A DNA stretch of 61,538 nt from JAFGTP01 sp964472715 (lineage in GTDB: Bacteria; Fidelibacterota; UBA2242; JAFGTP01): assembly GCA_964472715.1 (NCBI GenBank), contig CAYYMT010000003.1, forward strand, positions 1 through 61,538, given 5' to 3'. Shown piece after piece: positions 51,035 through 58,986 of the stretch (its first letter is position 1; each line of letters begins with the position of its first letter). The notes beneath the pieces were generated by a model. That model did no database searches. It was given only the letters and a program-made list of their open reading frames with translations, and was not told the origin of the DNA. A program made the translations under genes and the position numbers.

Positions 51035-52015
51035 ATGACTTATACAAAACAACAGTTTCGTGATTTACTCAATAATTTCAGCCAATTGAAGCTTCTCGTG
51101 ATCGGTGATTTAATGCTGGATAAATATATTACCGGCTCGGTTGACAGAATATCCCCGGAAGCGCCGGTGCCGGTTGTCCATGTCCGCAAAAAGGAAGCCC
51201 GCATCGGCGGCGCCGGAAATGTCGCCACGAACCTGGCATCTTTACATTGTAATGTTACTCTGGGCGGAATCTGTGGCAATGATGACAGCGGGCAGGAACT
51301 GGCTGACCAATTGGCAAAAAATAATATTGAACAAATTTTTATTTTTGATGAAACCCGGCTGACCACCGTTAAAACACGAATAATTGCCCAGCATCAGCAG
51401 GTGGTCCGTATCGATGAAGAAGAAATTAACCCCCACCTGCCGGAGCTTCAGGATAACTTGTTAAATAAAATGCTTGCCAATAAAGACAAATATGACGGCA
51501 TTATACTGTCAGACTATAATAAGGGGCTGTTGTCGGCGGAATTCATGCAAAAAATCATTCACAATTTTTCCGGTATACCGGTTATCGTCGATCCGAAAGG
51601 CCATGATTATTCCCGCTATGCCCATGCCAGCGCCATTAAACCCAACTGGAATGAATTCAAAACAGCTATCAACCGTCCGGATCTAAAGATGGATGCTATC
51701 GAAACCGCAGCAATAAAACTGACATCCCAACTAAATCTCGAAGGATTAATCGTAACACTGGGGGAAAACGGCGTTTTTGTACTGGACAACAATCGCCAAA
51801 GCAAACTGCTGCCCACGGTTGCCCGTGATGTTTTCGATGTCAGTGGCGCCGGTGATACATTTATTGCCGCTTTTACCGCCGGCCTGCTGGTTTCAAAGGA
51901 TTGGTTAATGGCCGCCACTCTTGCTAATATTGCCTCGGGAATTGTCGTTGGCAAGGTGGGAACAGCTGTGGTGCATAATCACGAAATACTAAATAATTTA
52001 CACCTGTATCAATAA
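51035..52015 (+). CDS. rfaE1: D-glycero-beta-D-manno-heptose-7-phosphate kinase (HldE domain I type)
   Basis: PfkB-family kinase that phosphorylates heptose-7-phosphate at C1 on the way to ADP-heptose for LPS inner core. The 326 residues have LVIGDLMLDKYITGSVDRIS, SPEAPVPVV, the substrate-site GGAGNVATNL at 58-67, and the anion hole and base in DVSGAGDTF (GAGDT at 271-275). The adenylyltransferase half of bifunctional HldE is missing, so that step must be encoded elsewhere. Between the epimerase and a secreted putative glycosidase. Confidence 0.93.
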   Translation: MTYTKQQFRDLLNNFSQLKLLVIGDLMLDKYITGSVDRISPEAPVPVVHVRKKEARIGGAGNVATNLASLHCNVTLGGICGNDDSGQELADQLAKNNIEQIFIFDETRLTTVKTRIIAQHQQVVRIDEEEINPHLPELQDNLLNKMLANKDKYDGIILSDYNKGLLSAEFMQKIIHNFSGIPVIVDPKGHDYSRYAHASAIKPNWNEFKTAINRPDLKMDAIETAAIKLTSQLNLEGLIVTLGENGVFVLDNNRQSKLLPTVARDVFDVSGAGDTFIAAFTAGLLVSKDWLMAATLANIASGIVVGKVGTAVVHNHEILNNLHLYQ

Positions 52016-52036
52016 TCAGTTACCAGCCCATTAGAA

Positions 52037-54262
52037 ATGAAATTGCTGAACAATATATTAAAACTTAACTGCCTTTTTCTCTTTCTTTTTGTTTTGGAAG
52101 TAAAAGCCGAATTTCGGTTTTCCGGTGACAGTTATTTATTTTATACTGATTCCGTTGATTATTCAACAATGCCGTCCCAACCCGCTCCCAATATCACTGT
52201 GCCGGGATTCTTAACCGATTATCAAACCCTGACACGAAAGAAATATGCCAATTATCTGTTTAATTTTGAATTATCGGATATAAATTACTCAAAAGAAGAT
52301 TCTCTGTTCCTCGTCATCAAAGCGATGGGTGGTGCCGACAAAACACTCTTAAATGGAAAATTGATTGGTGAAACCGGATTTTTTCCACCACACTATTTTT
52401 CTACTTTTGATGAGGAGCGGATATATTTTATTCCGAATTCTTTGCTAAAAAGACAAAACCAGGTTAAGATCACTCTCTATTCACCTGATCATTCCGGTGG
52501 CCTTTTTTTAGATGTCCCCCATATATATAGTAGTAAGGAACTCAAAAAAATCTCACAAAATTCTGATACTGTTACGACACATTCCTTAATCCCTTTTTCC
52601 AATGGTATCGCGGCTGCCGCTTATAACCCGACGATCGCCGGCTTTACTCACTTCTATCCTCATATCTATGCTGAATATAATGAATTCAACCAAACCCCCA
52701 TTGTACTTGATAAACTGATTCCAGAAGTATACCATGATGGAATTGCCATGAATACAAAAAATCTTTTGACAAATACCGGCTATGTTCCCGGCACCGGCAT
52801 CCTTCACCTGAAAGGACAGACCCCGGATTTGGCTATTTCAATTTTTGGGTTTTCGCCCTTTACCGAAACTCATCCGGTTTGGGTTTTTTATCTTTTGCTG
52901 GAAGGCCAAAAGCTTGACAATTACTCACTGGATTTTACAGCTGTCAATCCCTCCAATAATACAATTATTCACAAAGACGCGTTTACCAATGCAAGACAAA
53001 AATGGCTGCGCGCGATTGTCCATTACAAAGAACCCGGCAGCAATTTTTCCAGCACTAAATACAAAAACCTGAACAATAATTTCAGTATTTTACAAAGGGA
53101 ACTGAAGTGGTGGCGGAACTGGCAGTCAGCAGCGGAACTACCCAATGACATCTCCCGCGAAAAACTGGACCTTTATCTGCATTCCCTGGTGATGATAAAA
53201 ATGGCCCAAAGCCGCGAAGAATTTCCGGCGAAAGGCCAAATCGTCTCTTCCCTGCCGCCCGGTAATAATCGCACGAACTTGCTGGACCAGGCGATAATCA
53301 TCGAAGGCCTATTGCATAGCGGCCACAATCAGGAAGCCTTGAATTGTTTGCAATTTTTAATGCGCGGAAAATGTGGCAAGCATCGAAACCTGACACTCTT
53401 TGGCAATAATCTCGGCCTTTTCAATCATTATGCATTATCAACCCATAATTACTATGCGAACAGTGTGGAAAAGCCCATTAATCATGATCATCCGATTATT
53501 TCCCTGGCCGGATTTGGCCTGATCCTCGCCAATATTCGCCACTATCTGGAAAATACCGAAGACCACCGCTTCCTGGAATACTATTGGGAGAAGATCTATC
53601 GTGAAATAGCGCTGGTTTTGATAAATCTGATTGACGAAACCGGTTTGGTCCGTGAAGATTCCGGAATCAATGAATATCCCCTTCCCGGTAAACATTTTAC
53701 CGCTACCTCGGCAATGGTTTACAAGGGACTGGTGGATGCGGCCTGGATGGCCAGGTTTTTAGGCCAGGAAACCGCTGCCAAGGAATTTGAGTTTTACGCG
53801 AATAAAATCCGCATCAATATTCAAAATAAACTCTTTGATAAAAACAATTCCACTGTCCGGGCTGCCCTGGAAGGACGAACCAGAGACACCTACATCGACG
53901 CCAGTATAACATCTCTGATCAATTATATTTTCACCTCCCAGGATGAGATCAGCAATGCAGTATTAAAAACCATGCGCCAGGACCTTAAAAAAAATGATTC
54001 CCCACTGGTCTTTACAACCTATGAGTATGATTACTTGAACAGGGATATATCCACCTACCACAATTTGCGGTATGCCGAGTGTTATTACAAAATGAACAAA
54101 AATGACCAGGCCGGAGCGATCCTGCAGAAAATTCTGGACATCAGCCGGAAAAATCAATATCTGTTACCGGAAAAACTGAGTAATATCTTTGGTACTGCTC
54201 TCGGTTCAAATTCAATAAAAGCCCATGCCGCTTATTTAAAAACCATTAACACGCGAAACTGA
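52037..54262 (+). CDS. Exported protein with (alpha/alpha)6-toroid glycosidase-like domain
   Basis: A 741-residue protein with a signal peptide (residues 1-24). The N-terminal half is beta-rich; LLNGKLIGETGFFPPHYFST and VKITLYSPDHSGGLFLD (about 110-165) resemble the galactose-binding domain found in GH2-type enzymes. From about residue 370 repeated helical pairs (LDLYLHSLVMIKMAQ, NLLDQAIIIEGLLHSGHNQE, ISLAGFGLILANIRHYLE, AMVYKGLVDAAWMARFLG) resemble the six-hairpin toroid of GH15-like and related glycosidases. No catalytic residues can be assigned. It lies 21 bases after the heptose kinase and may trim or remodel a surface glycan. Its stop abuts the convergent gene's stop. Confidence 0.65.
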   Translation: MKLLNNILKLNCLFLFLFVLEVKAEFRFSGDSYLFYTDSVDYSTMPSQPAPNITVPGFLTDYQTLTRKKYANYLFNFELSDINYSKEDSLFLVIKAMGGADKTLLNGKLIGETGFFPPHYFSTFDEERIYFIPNSLLKRQNQVKITLYSPDHSGGLFLDVPHIYSSKELKKISQNSDTVTTHSLIPFSNGIAAAAYNPTIAGFTHFYPHIYAEYNEFNQTPIVLDKLIPEVYHDGIAMNTKNLLTNTGYVPGTGILHLKGQTPDLAISIFGFSPFTETHPVWVFYLLLEGQKLDNYSLDFTAVNPSNNTIIHKDAFTNARQKWLRAIVHYKEPGSNFSSTKYKNLNNNFSILQRELKWWRNWQSAAELPNDISREKLDLYLHSLVMIKMAQSREEFPAKGQIVSSLPPGNNRTNLLDQAIIIEGLLHSGHNQEALNCLQFLMRGKCGKHRNLTLFGNNLGLFNHYALSTHNYYANSVEKPINHDHPIISLAGFGLILANIRHYLENTEDHRFLEYYWEKIYREIALVLINLIDETGLVREDSGINEYPLPGKHFTATSAMVYKGLVDAAWMARFLGQETAAKEFEFYANKIRINIQNKLFDKNNSTVRAALEGRTRDTYIDASITSLINYIFTSQDEISNAVLKTMRQDLKKNDSPLVFTTYEYDYLNRDISTYHNLRYAECYYKMNKNDQAGAILQKILDISRKNQYLLPEKLSNIFGTALGSNSIKAHAAYLKTINTRN

Positions 54263-55165
54263 TCACAATTCATTCGTGGCACAATGAACAGCACCGCCGC
54301 TGAGACGGTATTGGGTCAGGGGAACAGTTATATGCAGAATGCCCAGCGACTGCAACAGCTGCTCAACCTTTTTCTCACGGAATCTTGAAGGCCCCACCAG
54401 ATAACCGGGCAAGGGCAGGCAATTAACAGAAAAATCACCCAGTTCATCTTTTGTGCCGATGGCATCATCCGGCGTCACCTCAATCAGTGGAACATCATTT
54501 TTCTTACCGAATAAACGAAGGTCATTTCTGGAATCAGGTGTCATCAATTCAGTACAACCGATTATGGCGGCCAAATGGTTTTGCTTATCAAAAACCGGCG
54601 TAAATATGGTATCCAGATGAAAAGCATCAGATTTTAGAATGATCAGTTGATCAACATTTAATAATCCGGCTGTCTGCTCACTGCCTTTACGATTGTTGCG
54701 GCATTCTCCGGCAAAGAGGATATTTTCCTTTTTGCAATAATAAAACTCGCCGCCTTCCGCATAGGCATCACAGGCATTGGACAGGCGATGGGTTTTGTAG
54801 CCGCGGGCATTGAGAATCACCTGCATAATGTCGGCTTCCATTTGCCGCTCCCGTTCCCGAAAGCAGGAAATCACCATTTCCCCCTTTTGATTACTGATGA
54901 ATAAATCACGGACAAAGACGAAATCATGCTTCCGCGTATCAAAATTGTGCTGGTCCAAAATATACGGAAAATCCAGCTCCACCACTTCCACCGGTAATTT
55001 GTGGAATAAGTGGGAGAGCATATCCATTTCAAATTCCACAATATCCTGATTGGGCACATTGCCCTCTTTCATTGCGGGATTATTTTCATACATGGGCGTA
55101 CCGTGTCCCCACCAGGGATTTTTCGGTAGTTTTGATATCATTACTTTCATCTTTTTGATTGGCAT
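54263..55165 (-). CDS. Amidinotransferase-fold hydrolase (DDAH/arginine deiminase-like)
   Basis: Member of the guanidine-modifying superfamily, which hydrolyses or transfers amidino groups through a catalytic Cys. In 300 residues: FVRDLF at about 85-90 (substrate Asp87), EGGEF with Glu140, FHLDTIFTP with His183, and the C-terminal nucleophile Cys295 in SGGAVHCATNEL. This layout fits dimethylarginine dimethylaminohydrolase-like proteins; the true substrate (arginine, methylarginine, agmatine or another guanidine) is not predictable. It follows the HD-domain gene by 17 bases. Its TGA abuts the TGA of the opposite gene to form TGATCA. Confidence 0.82.
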   Translation of the reverse strand: MPIKKMKVMISKLPKNPWWGHGTPMYENNPAMKEGNVPNQDIVEFEMDMLSHLFHKLPVEVVELDFPYILDQHNFDTRKHDFVFVRDLFISNQKGEMVISCFRERERQMEADIMQVILNARGYKTHRLSNACDAYAEGGEFYYCKKENILFAGECRNNRKGSEQTAGLLNVDQLIILKSDAFHLDTIFTPVFDKQNHLAAIIGCTELMTPDSRNDLRLFGKKNDVPLIEVTPDDAIGTKDELGDFSVNCLPLPGYLVGPSRFREKKVEQLLQSLGILHITVPLTQYRLSGGAVHCATNEL

Positions 55166-55182
55166 AATTTCCTCTTTAATTT

Positions 55183-55989
55183 CTAAAAAAGTACAGCATT
55201 CTTTTCTTTTTTACAATGCTTCTCCATGTGACCGGTAATAATTTTCTGCGCTAATGTGATATCTTCATGCTGCGGCAGGCTATGAAATATCAGGTCAATA
55301 AATTTTCTTTCCCGGATCAGTTGCATGGTAACGGAAAAATTGATATCAAATACCCAGGCTGCCTGCAGAAGCTTAAAATCATTTATCGTACGCAAATCCT
55401 GTGATTTGACGATTTCACCCTGTTTTATATCAGCGATAACATCTTCAGAAAACCGCTCATCGTCAGGTAATCCCAAAACAATTGCTTCATTGTGCTCACC
55501 TTTTTTCTGGTTTTCGTAATAGTCCGTAACCACACGAAAAATATCCAGTTTGTCGGCATCTCTCAACAACCGGGCATGAAGAGCCAACCGCTTATCTAAA
55601 TGATCCGGAACCTCCAGTTGGTTATGAAACCCGATGGTTTTGATAATCTTTTCTGAAATATCTGTTGGCAAGGACCCGAGAACCTGTTCCCGGGATAGGA
55701 TTTCCAGGCCTAAAACAGCATGGTTGGCAGACTGTTTATCGATGAATGTTTTATATTTTTGAAATTGCTCAAAGCGCCCGACATCATGAAAAAGGGCCGC
55801 GACTTTTGCCACAAAAACATCCTCTTCCGGCATACCAAGGGCTTTTGCAATTGTGACCGCATTATGATAGACCTTCTCTGTATGAATTATTTTCAGGTCA
55901 AAATTCCGCTGGACTTTTTCATCTTCAGAATTAAATCTTTTTGTGTAATTATCAAACCATTGTTTGAATTCAATAAATTTATGCTGCAA
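55183..55989 (-). CDS. HD-domain metal-dependent phosphohydrolase
   Basis: A 268-residue cytoplasmic protein with an HD domain: His36 (IIHTEKV), His68-Asp69 (ALFHDVGRFEQF), His90 (SANHAVLG), His122 (GFHNQ) and Asp146 (RDADKLD), the usual metal and catalytic residues. Related proteins hydrolyse nucleotides or signalling molecules, but no substrate can be assigned. The start is TTG at 55989, chosen because AAGGAG precedes it by six bases; an upstream TTG at 56049 has no such site. First gene of a two-gene operon with the amidinotransferase-fold enzyme. Confidence 0.85.
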   Translation of the reverse strand: MQHKFIEFKQWFDNYTKRFNSEDEKVQRNFDLKIIHTEKVYHNAVTIAKALGMPEEDVFVAKVAALFHDVGRFEQFQKYKTFIDKQSANHAVLGLEILSREQVLGSLPTDISEKIIKTIGFHNQLEVPDHLDKRLALHARLLRDADKLDIFRVVTDYYENQKKGEHNEAIVLGLPDDERFSEDVIADIKQGEIVKSQDLRTINDFKLLQAAWVFDINFSVTMQLIRERKFIDLIFHSLPQHEDITLAQKIITGHMEKHCKKEKNAVLF

Positions 55990-56053
55990 GTAAAACTCCT
56001 TATAATCTGAAAATCCGGAAAGTTTAATACTTAAAAACCCTAATATCAATGAG

Positions 56054-56083
56054 TTTATATTTCGCAGTCCAAAAATTCATCAA
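56054..56083 (-). promoter_or_regulatory. Candidate promoter of the HD/amidinotransferase operon
   Basis: TTGATG, 18 bases and TATAAA on the minus strand, 65 bases before the TTG start of the HD gene. The -10 box matches consensus at five of six bases. No equally good promoter for the divergent folC was found. Confidence 0.35.
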
Positions 56084-56177
56084 AATTTTTATCCAGCCAA
56101 ATACCAGGTTTTTCTAAATAATTTTTCAATAGGTACAAATTTTATATTAAATTTCTCAATAAAAGAGTCCTTAACTG

Positions 56178-57464
56178 ATGAACTATCAACAATTTTTACA
56201 GGAAATAGAATCAAAATGCGCCGGTAAGAAAAAACTGCAACTGGACAATTTTACTAAATATTGTCAGGCCGCGGGTAATCCTGAACAATTTCTGCGCGGT
56301 ATTCATATCGGCGGAACTAACGGAAAAGGGTCCACCAGCGCCATGGTTGAATCGATTCTGCATGCCCATGGTTTTTCAACCGGTCTGAACACCTCTCCGC
56401 ATCTGGTGAATTACAAAGAAAGATTCCGGATTAACAAACAGGAATTGCCCGAAGAAAAAATTCTCAAAACCTACATGCAATTTCGGGATTTGCATCAGCA
56501 ATTCGATACCTCTTTTTTTGAAATTTCCACAGCGCTTGCTTTTCAGATGTTTTATGATGAAAAGGTGGATTACACTATTGCTGAAGTTGGCATGGGCGGA
56601 CGGCTGGACGCCACAAAACTGATTAACAGCAAAATATCAGCGATTACTTCCATTGATTACGACCACACCAAAAGCCTGGGCAATACCCTGGCAAAAATTG
56701 CCTGGCAAAAAGCCGGTATCATAAAACCTCAAACACCTGTTGTAACCGGCAATATGGACAAAGCAGCCGCAACAGTCATTCACATGGAAGCCTACCGGAA
56801 AAGAGCGCCGGTCTTAGCGATCCGGGAAGAATGTAAACTCAATATACATGACATGACGCCCGCCGGGTCCTGGTTTGACTGTGAGATACCTGAATATCAG
56901 ATCGCTTTTTCTGACTTGTTCTGTAATATGGCCGGTGTGCATCAGGTTGACAACGCTGGTCTCGCACTCCTGATCTGTGCTGCGATTGCCGCTCAGGACG
57001 GCTGGACACTAAAAGAGCATCTGACTAAAAAAGCCCTGGCTGAGGTGGTCTGGCAGGGACGTATGCAGACAATTTCAGAAAACCCTAAGATCATTATCGA
57101 TGGCGCCCACAATCCGGCCGGCGTGGAAAAATTAGTCTTTAACCTGACCAATATTTACAATTACACCAATCTCATCTGTGTGGTGGCGATACTTTTTGAT
57201 AAAGATTTCAAACTGATGATCAAAAATCTCAGTCACGTGGTCGACACTTTTATTGTCAGCCAGTCAAAATCCGGGCGGGCCGGGACAACTAAAGATTTAT
57301 TCGCCGAAGCCCGCAAATACAAAAACGTGATTGCAAAAAAAAACATCCAGGAGGCAATTGCCACCGCCAAAACCCTGGCCGGGCCGGAAGACATGATCTG
57401 TATTACCGGTTCCCTTTACACGATCAAGGAAGTATTGAAAGGGCACCAGGCCACGGTAAAATAA
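56178..57464 (+). CDS. folC: Folylpolyglutamate synthase / dihydrofolate synthase
   Basis: Mur-ligase-family enzyme that adds glutamate to dihydropteroate or folates with ATP, in the cytoplasm. The 428 residues have the P-loop GGTNGKGS at 45-52, the folate-linked segment SPHLVNYKERFRIN, EVGMGGRLDATKLI, and the C-terminal DGAHNPAG signature. Length fits the family. Monocistronic, divergent from the HD gene; its ribosome-binding site is poor. Confidence 0.96.
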   Translation: MNYQQFLQEIESKCAGKKKLQLDNFTKYCQAAGNPEQFLRGIHIGGTNGKGSTSAMVESILHAHGFSTGLNTSPHLVNYKERFRINKQELPEEKILKTYMQFRDLHQQFDTSFFEISTALAFQMFYDEKVDYTIAEVGMGGRLDATKLINSKISAITSIDYDHTKSLGNTLAKIAWQKAGIIKPQTPVVTGNMDKAAATVIHMEAYRKRAPVLAIREECKLNIHDMTPAGSWFDCEIPEYQIAFSDLFCNMAGVHQVDNAGLALLICAAIAAQDGWTLKEHLTKKALAEVVWQGRMQTISENPKIIIDGAHNPAGVEKLVFNLTNIYNYTNLICVVAILFDKDFKLMIKNLSHVVDTFIVSQSKSGRAGTTKDLFAEARKYKNVIAKKNIQEAIATAKTLAGPEDMICITGSLYTIKEVLKGHQATVK

Positions 57465-57513
57465 TTTTTTCTCTTTGAAATTATAAAAATATTCGCCATT
57501 TTTTCTACACAAT

Positions 57514-57544
57514 TACCCCGATACAATTATTATGTAAAGGGGTA
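57514..57544 (+). promoter_or_regulatory. Hairpin overlapping the ribosome-binding site of the DUF3472 gene
   Basis: TACCCC (57514-57519) is complementary to GGGGTA (57539-57544), which includes the AAGGGG ribosome-binding sequence of the gene starting at 57550. Pairing would hide the site. The stem is only six base pairs with a 19-base loop, so a regulatory role is a guess. Confidence 0.3.
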
Positions 57545-57549
57545 TTTTT

Positions 57550-58830
57550 ATGTCCGGAATTAAATTATTTATTACCGTCATTCTCCTGTTTTTTGTGATT
57601 CAATGCCAGTCAGAAGAGATTCTTTCCTATTCCTACTCAATTCCCTTAGCGGGAAACAGCTGGACGGAAAATTCAAGCCACCGGATCATCACACGCCAGG
57701 GATTACAGAACTGGGATAATCCGGAAACAGTCATTAACACCTATTTTAAAACCGTCAAAACCGGAAATTTGCAATTAGGAATTGTGGCAAAAATTTCAAA
57801 AGGTGCATCAAAAATTCAATTCTCTCTGGGAGGGCGAAATCGAATCGCAGAAATAAAATCCACTGAATTCGATACCATCACCGTCGGCAATTTTAAAATC
57901 GAAAAAGCCGGCTATCAGCAATTATCTATTCAGGGAAAATCCAGATCGGGAAAAACTTACGCTGAAATAAAAGATATTTTAATCGGCGGTGAAGCCACTG
58001 ATGGCAAGGTCTATTTTGTCAAAGATGAATTCTACTGGGGACGGCGCGGGCCCTCGGTCCATCTCTCCTATTATCCGCCGGAAACAGCTGCCGACGTTCT
58101 TTGGTTTTACAATGAAATCAATGTTCCTGAAGGAGAAGATGTCATTGGTTCATATTTCATGGCCAATGGATTTGGCGAAGGCTATTTTGGTATTCAGGTT
58201 AATTCACCGAATGAACGGCGCATTCTATTTTCTGTCTGGAGTCCCTATCGCACCGACAATCCCGATGAAATTCCCGACGACCAGCGCATTACACTGCTTA
58301 AAAAAGGCCAAAATGTACATGCCGGAAAATTTGGTAATGAAGGCTCAGGCGGCCAGAGTTATAAGAAATTTATGTGGAAAGCCGGCACAACCTACCGCTT
58401 TCTGCTGAGGGGTGAACCCGTTAAAAATAACAGCACTGATTACACCGCCTATTTTTACGCGCCGGAAAAGGGCGAATGGGAATTGATCGCCAGCTTTCGC
58501 CGTCCGCAAACCTCCACTTACCTGACACGCCATCACTCTTTCCTGGAAAATTTCATTCCCGATATGGGAAACATCAGCCGGAAAGGGCTCTATCAAAACC
58601 AGTGGATCTGTGATAAAAATGGCCTCTGGCACGAAATGACCAGGGCTCGCTTTACCGCCGACAATACCGCCCGAAAACAGGCGCGCATGGATTATTCCGG
58701 CGGCGTGGAAGACGATAAATTCTTCATGAAAAACTGTGGCTTTTTCGATGAAACCACACCCATCGGAACAACCTTTGAGCGGAAACCCACTGATCAAAAG
58801 CCAATGATCGACTTCGACAATCTGCCCTAG
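57550..58830 (+). CDS. Exported DUF5077/DUF3472-type protein
   Basis: A 426-residue protein with an N-terminal signal sequence (1-20) ending in QCQS, which might be a lipoprotein site but has Gln before the Cys where Gly/Ala/Ser is usual. Residues about 27-145 look like the beta-sandwich DUF5077 domain (IPLAGNSWTENS and ITVGNFKIEKAGYQQL); residues about 160-400 fit DUF3472 (WGRRGPSVHLSYYPP, GYFGIQVNSPNERRILFSVW, FMWKAGTTYRFLLRG). Such proteins often accompany polysaccharide utilisation genes; the activity is unknown. It lies alone, 85 bases after folC. Confidence 0.75.
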   Translation: MSGIKLFITVILLFFVIQCQSEEILSYSYSIPLAGNSWTENSSHRIITRQGLQNWDNPETVINTYFKTVKTGNLQLGIVAKISKGASKIQFSLGGRNRIAEIKSTEFDTITVGNFKIEKAGYQQLSIQGKSRSGKTYAEIKDILIGGEATDGKVYFVKDEFYWGRRGPSVHLSYYPPETAADVLWFYNEINVPEGEDVIGSYFMANGFGEGYFGIQVNSPNERRILFSVWSPYRTDNPDEIPDDQRITLLKKGQNVHAGKFGNEGSGGQSYKKFMWKAGTTYRFLLRGEPVKNNSTDYTAYFYAPEKGEWELIASFRRPQTSTYLTRHHSFLENFIPDMGNISRKGLYQNQWICDKNGLWHEMTRARFTADNTARKQARMDYSGGVEDDKFFMKNCGFFDETTPIGTTFERKPTDQKPMIDFDNLP

Positions 58831-58986
58831 AGTTTTTTGGACTGCAAAAAAACCTATTCACGGAGAGACTATTTTCTTGAAAACACACTTAATTATTTTT
58901 AACTTTTCTCATCCGATTTTTTAACTTATTTAAGTAGAGATTTTTCTAAAAATTGGTTAAATATAGATAAATATTGAGGAGGGATT

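Noticed and set aside
55990..56049. Extended N terminus of the HD protein from a TTG at 56049
   Set aside because: No ribosome-binding site there; AAGGAG is correctly spaced only for the TTG at 55989.
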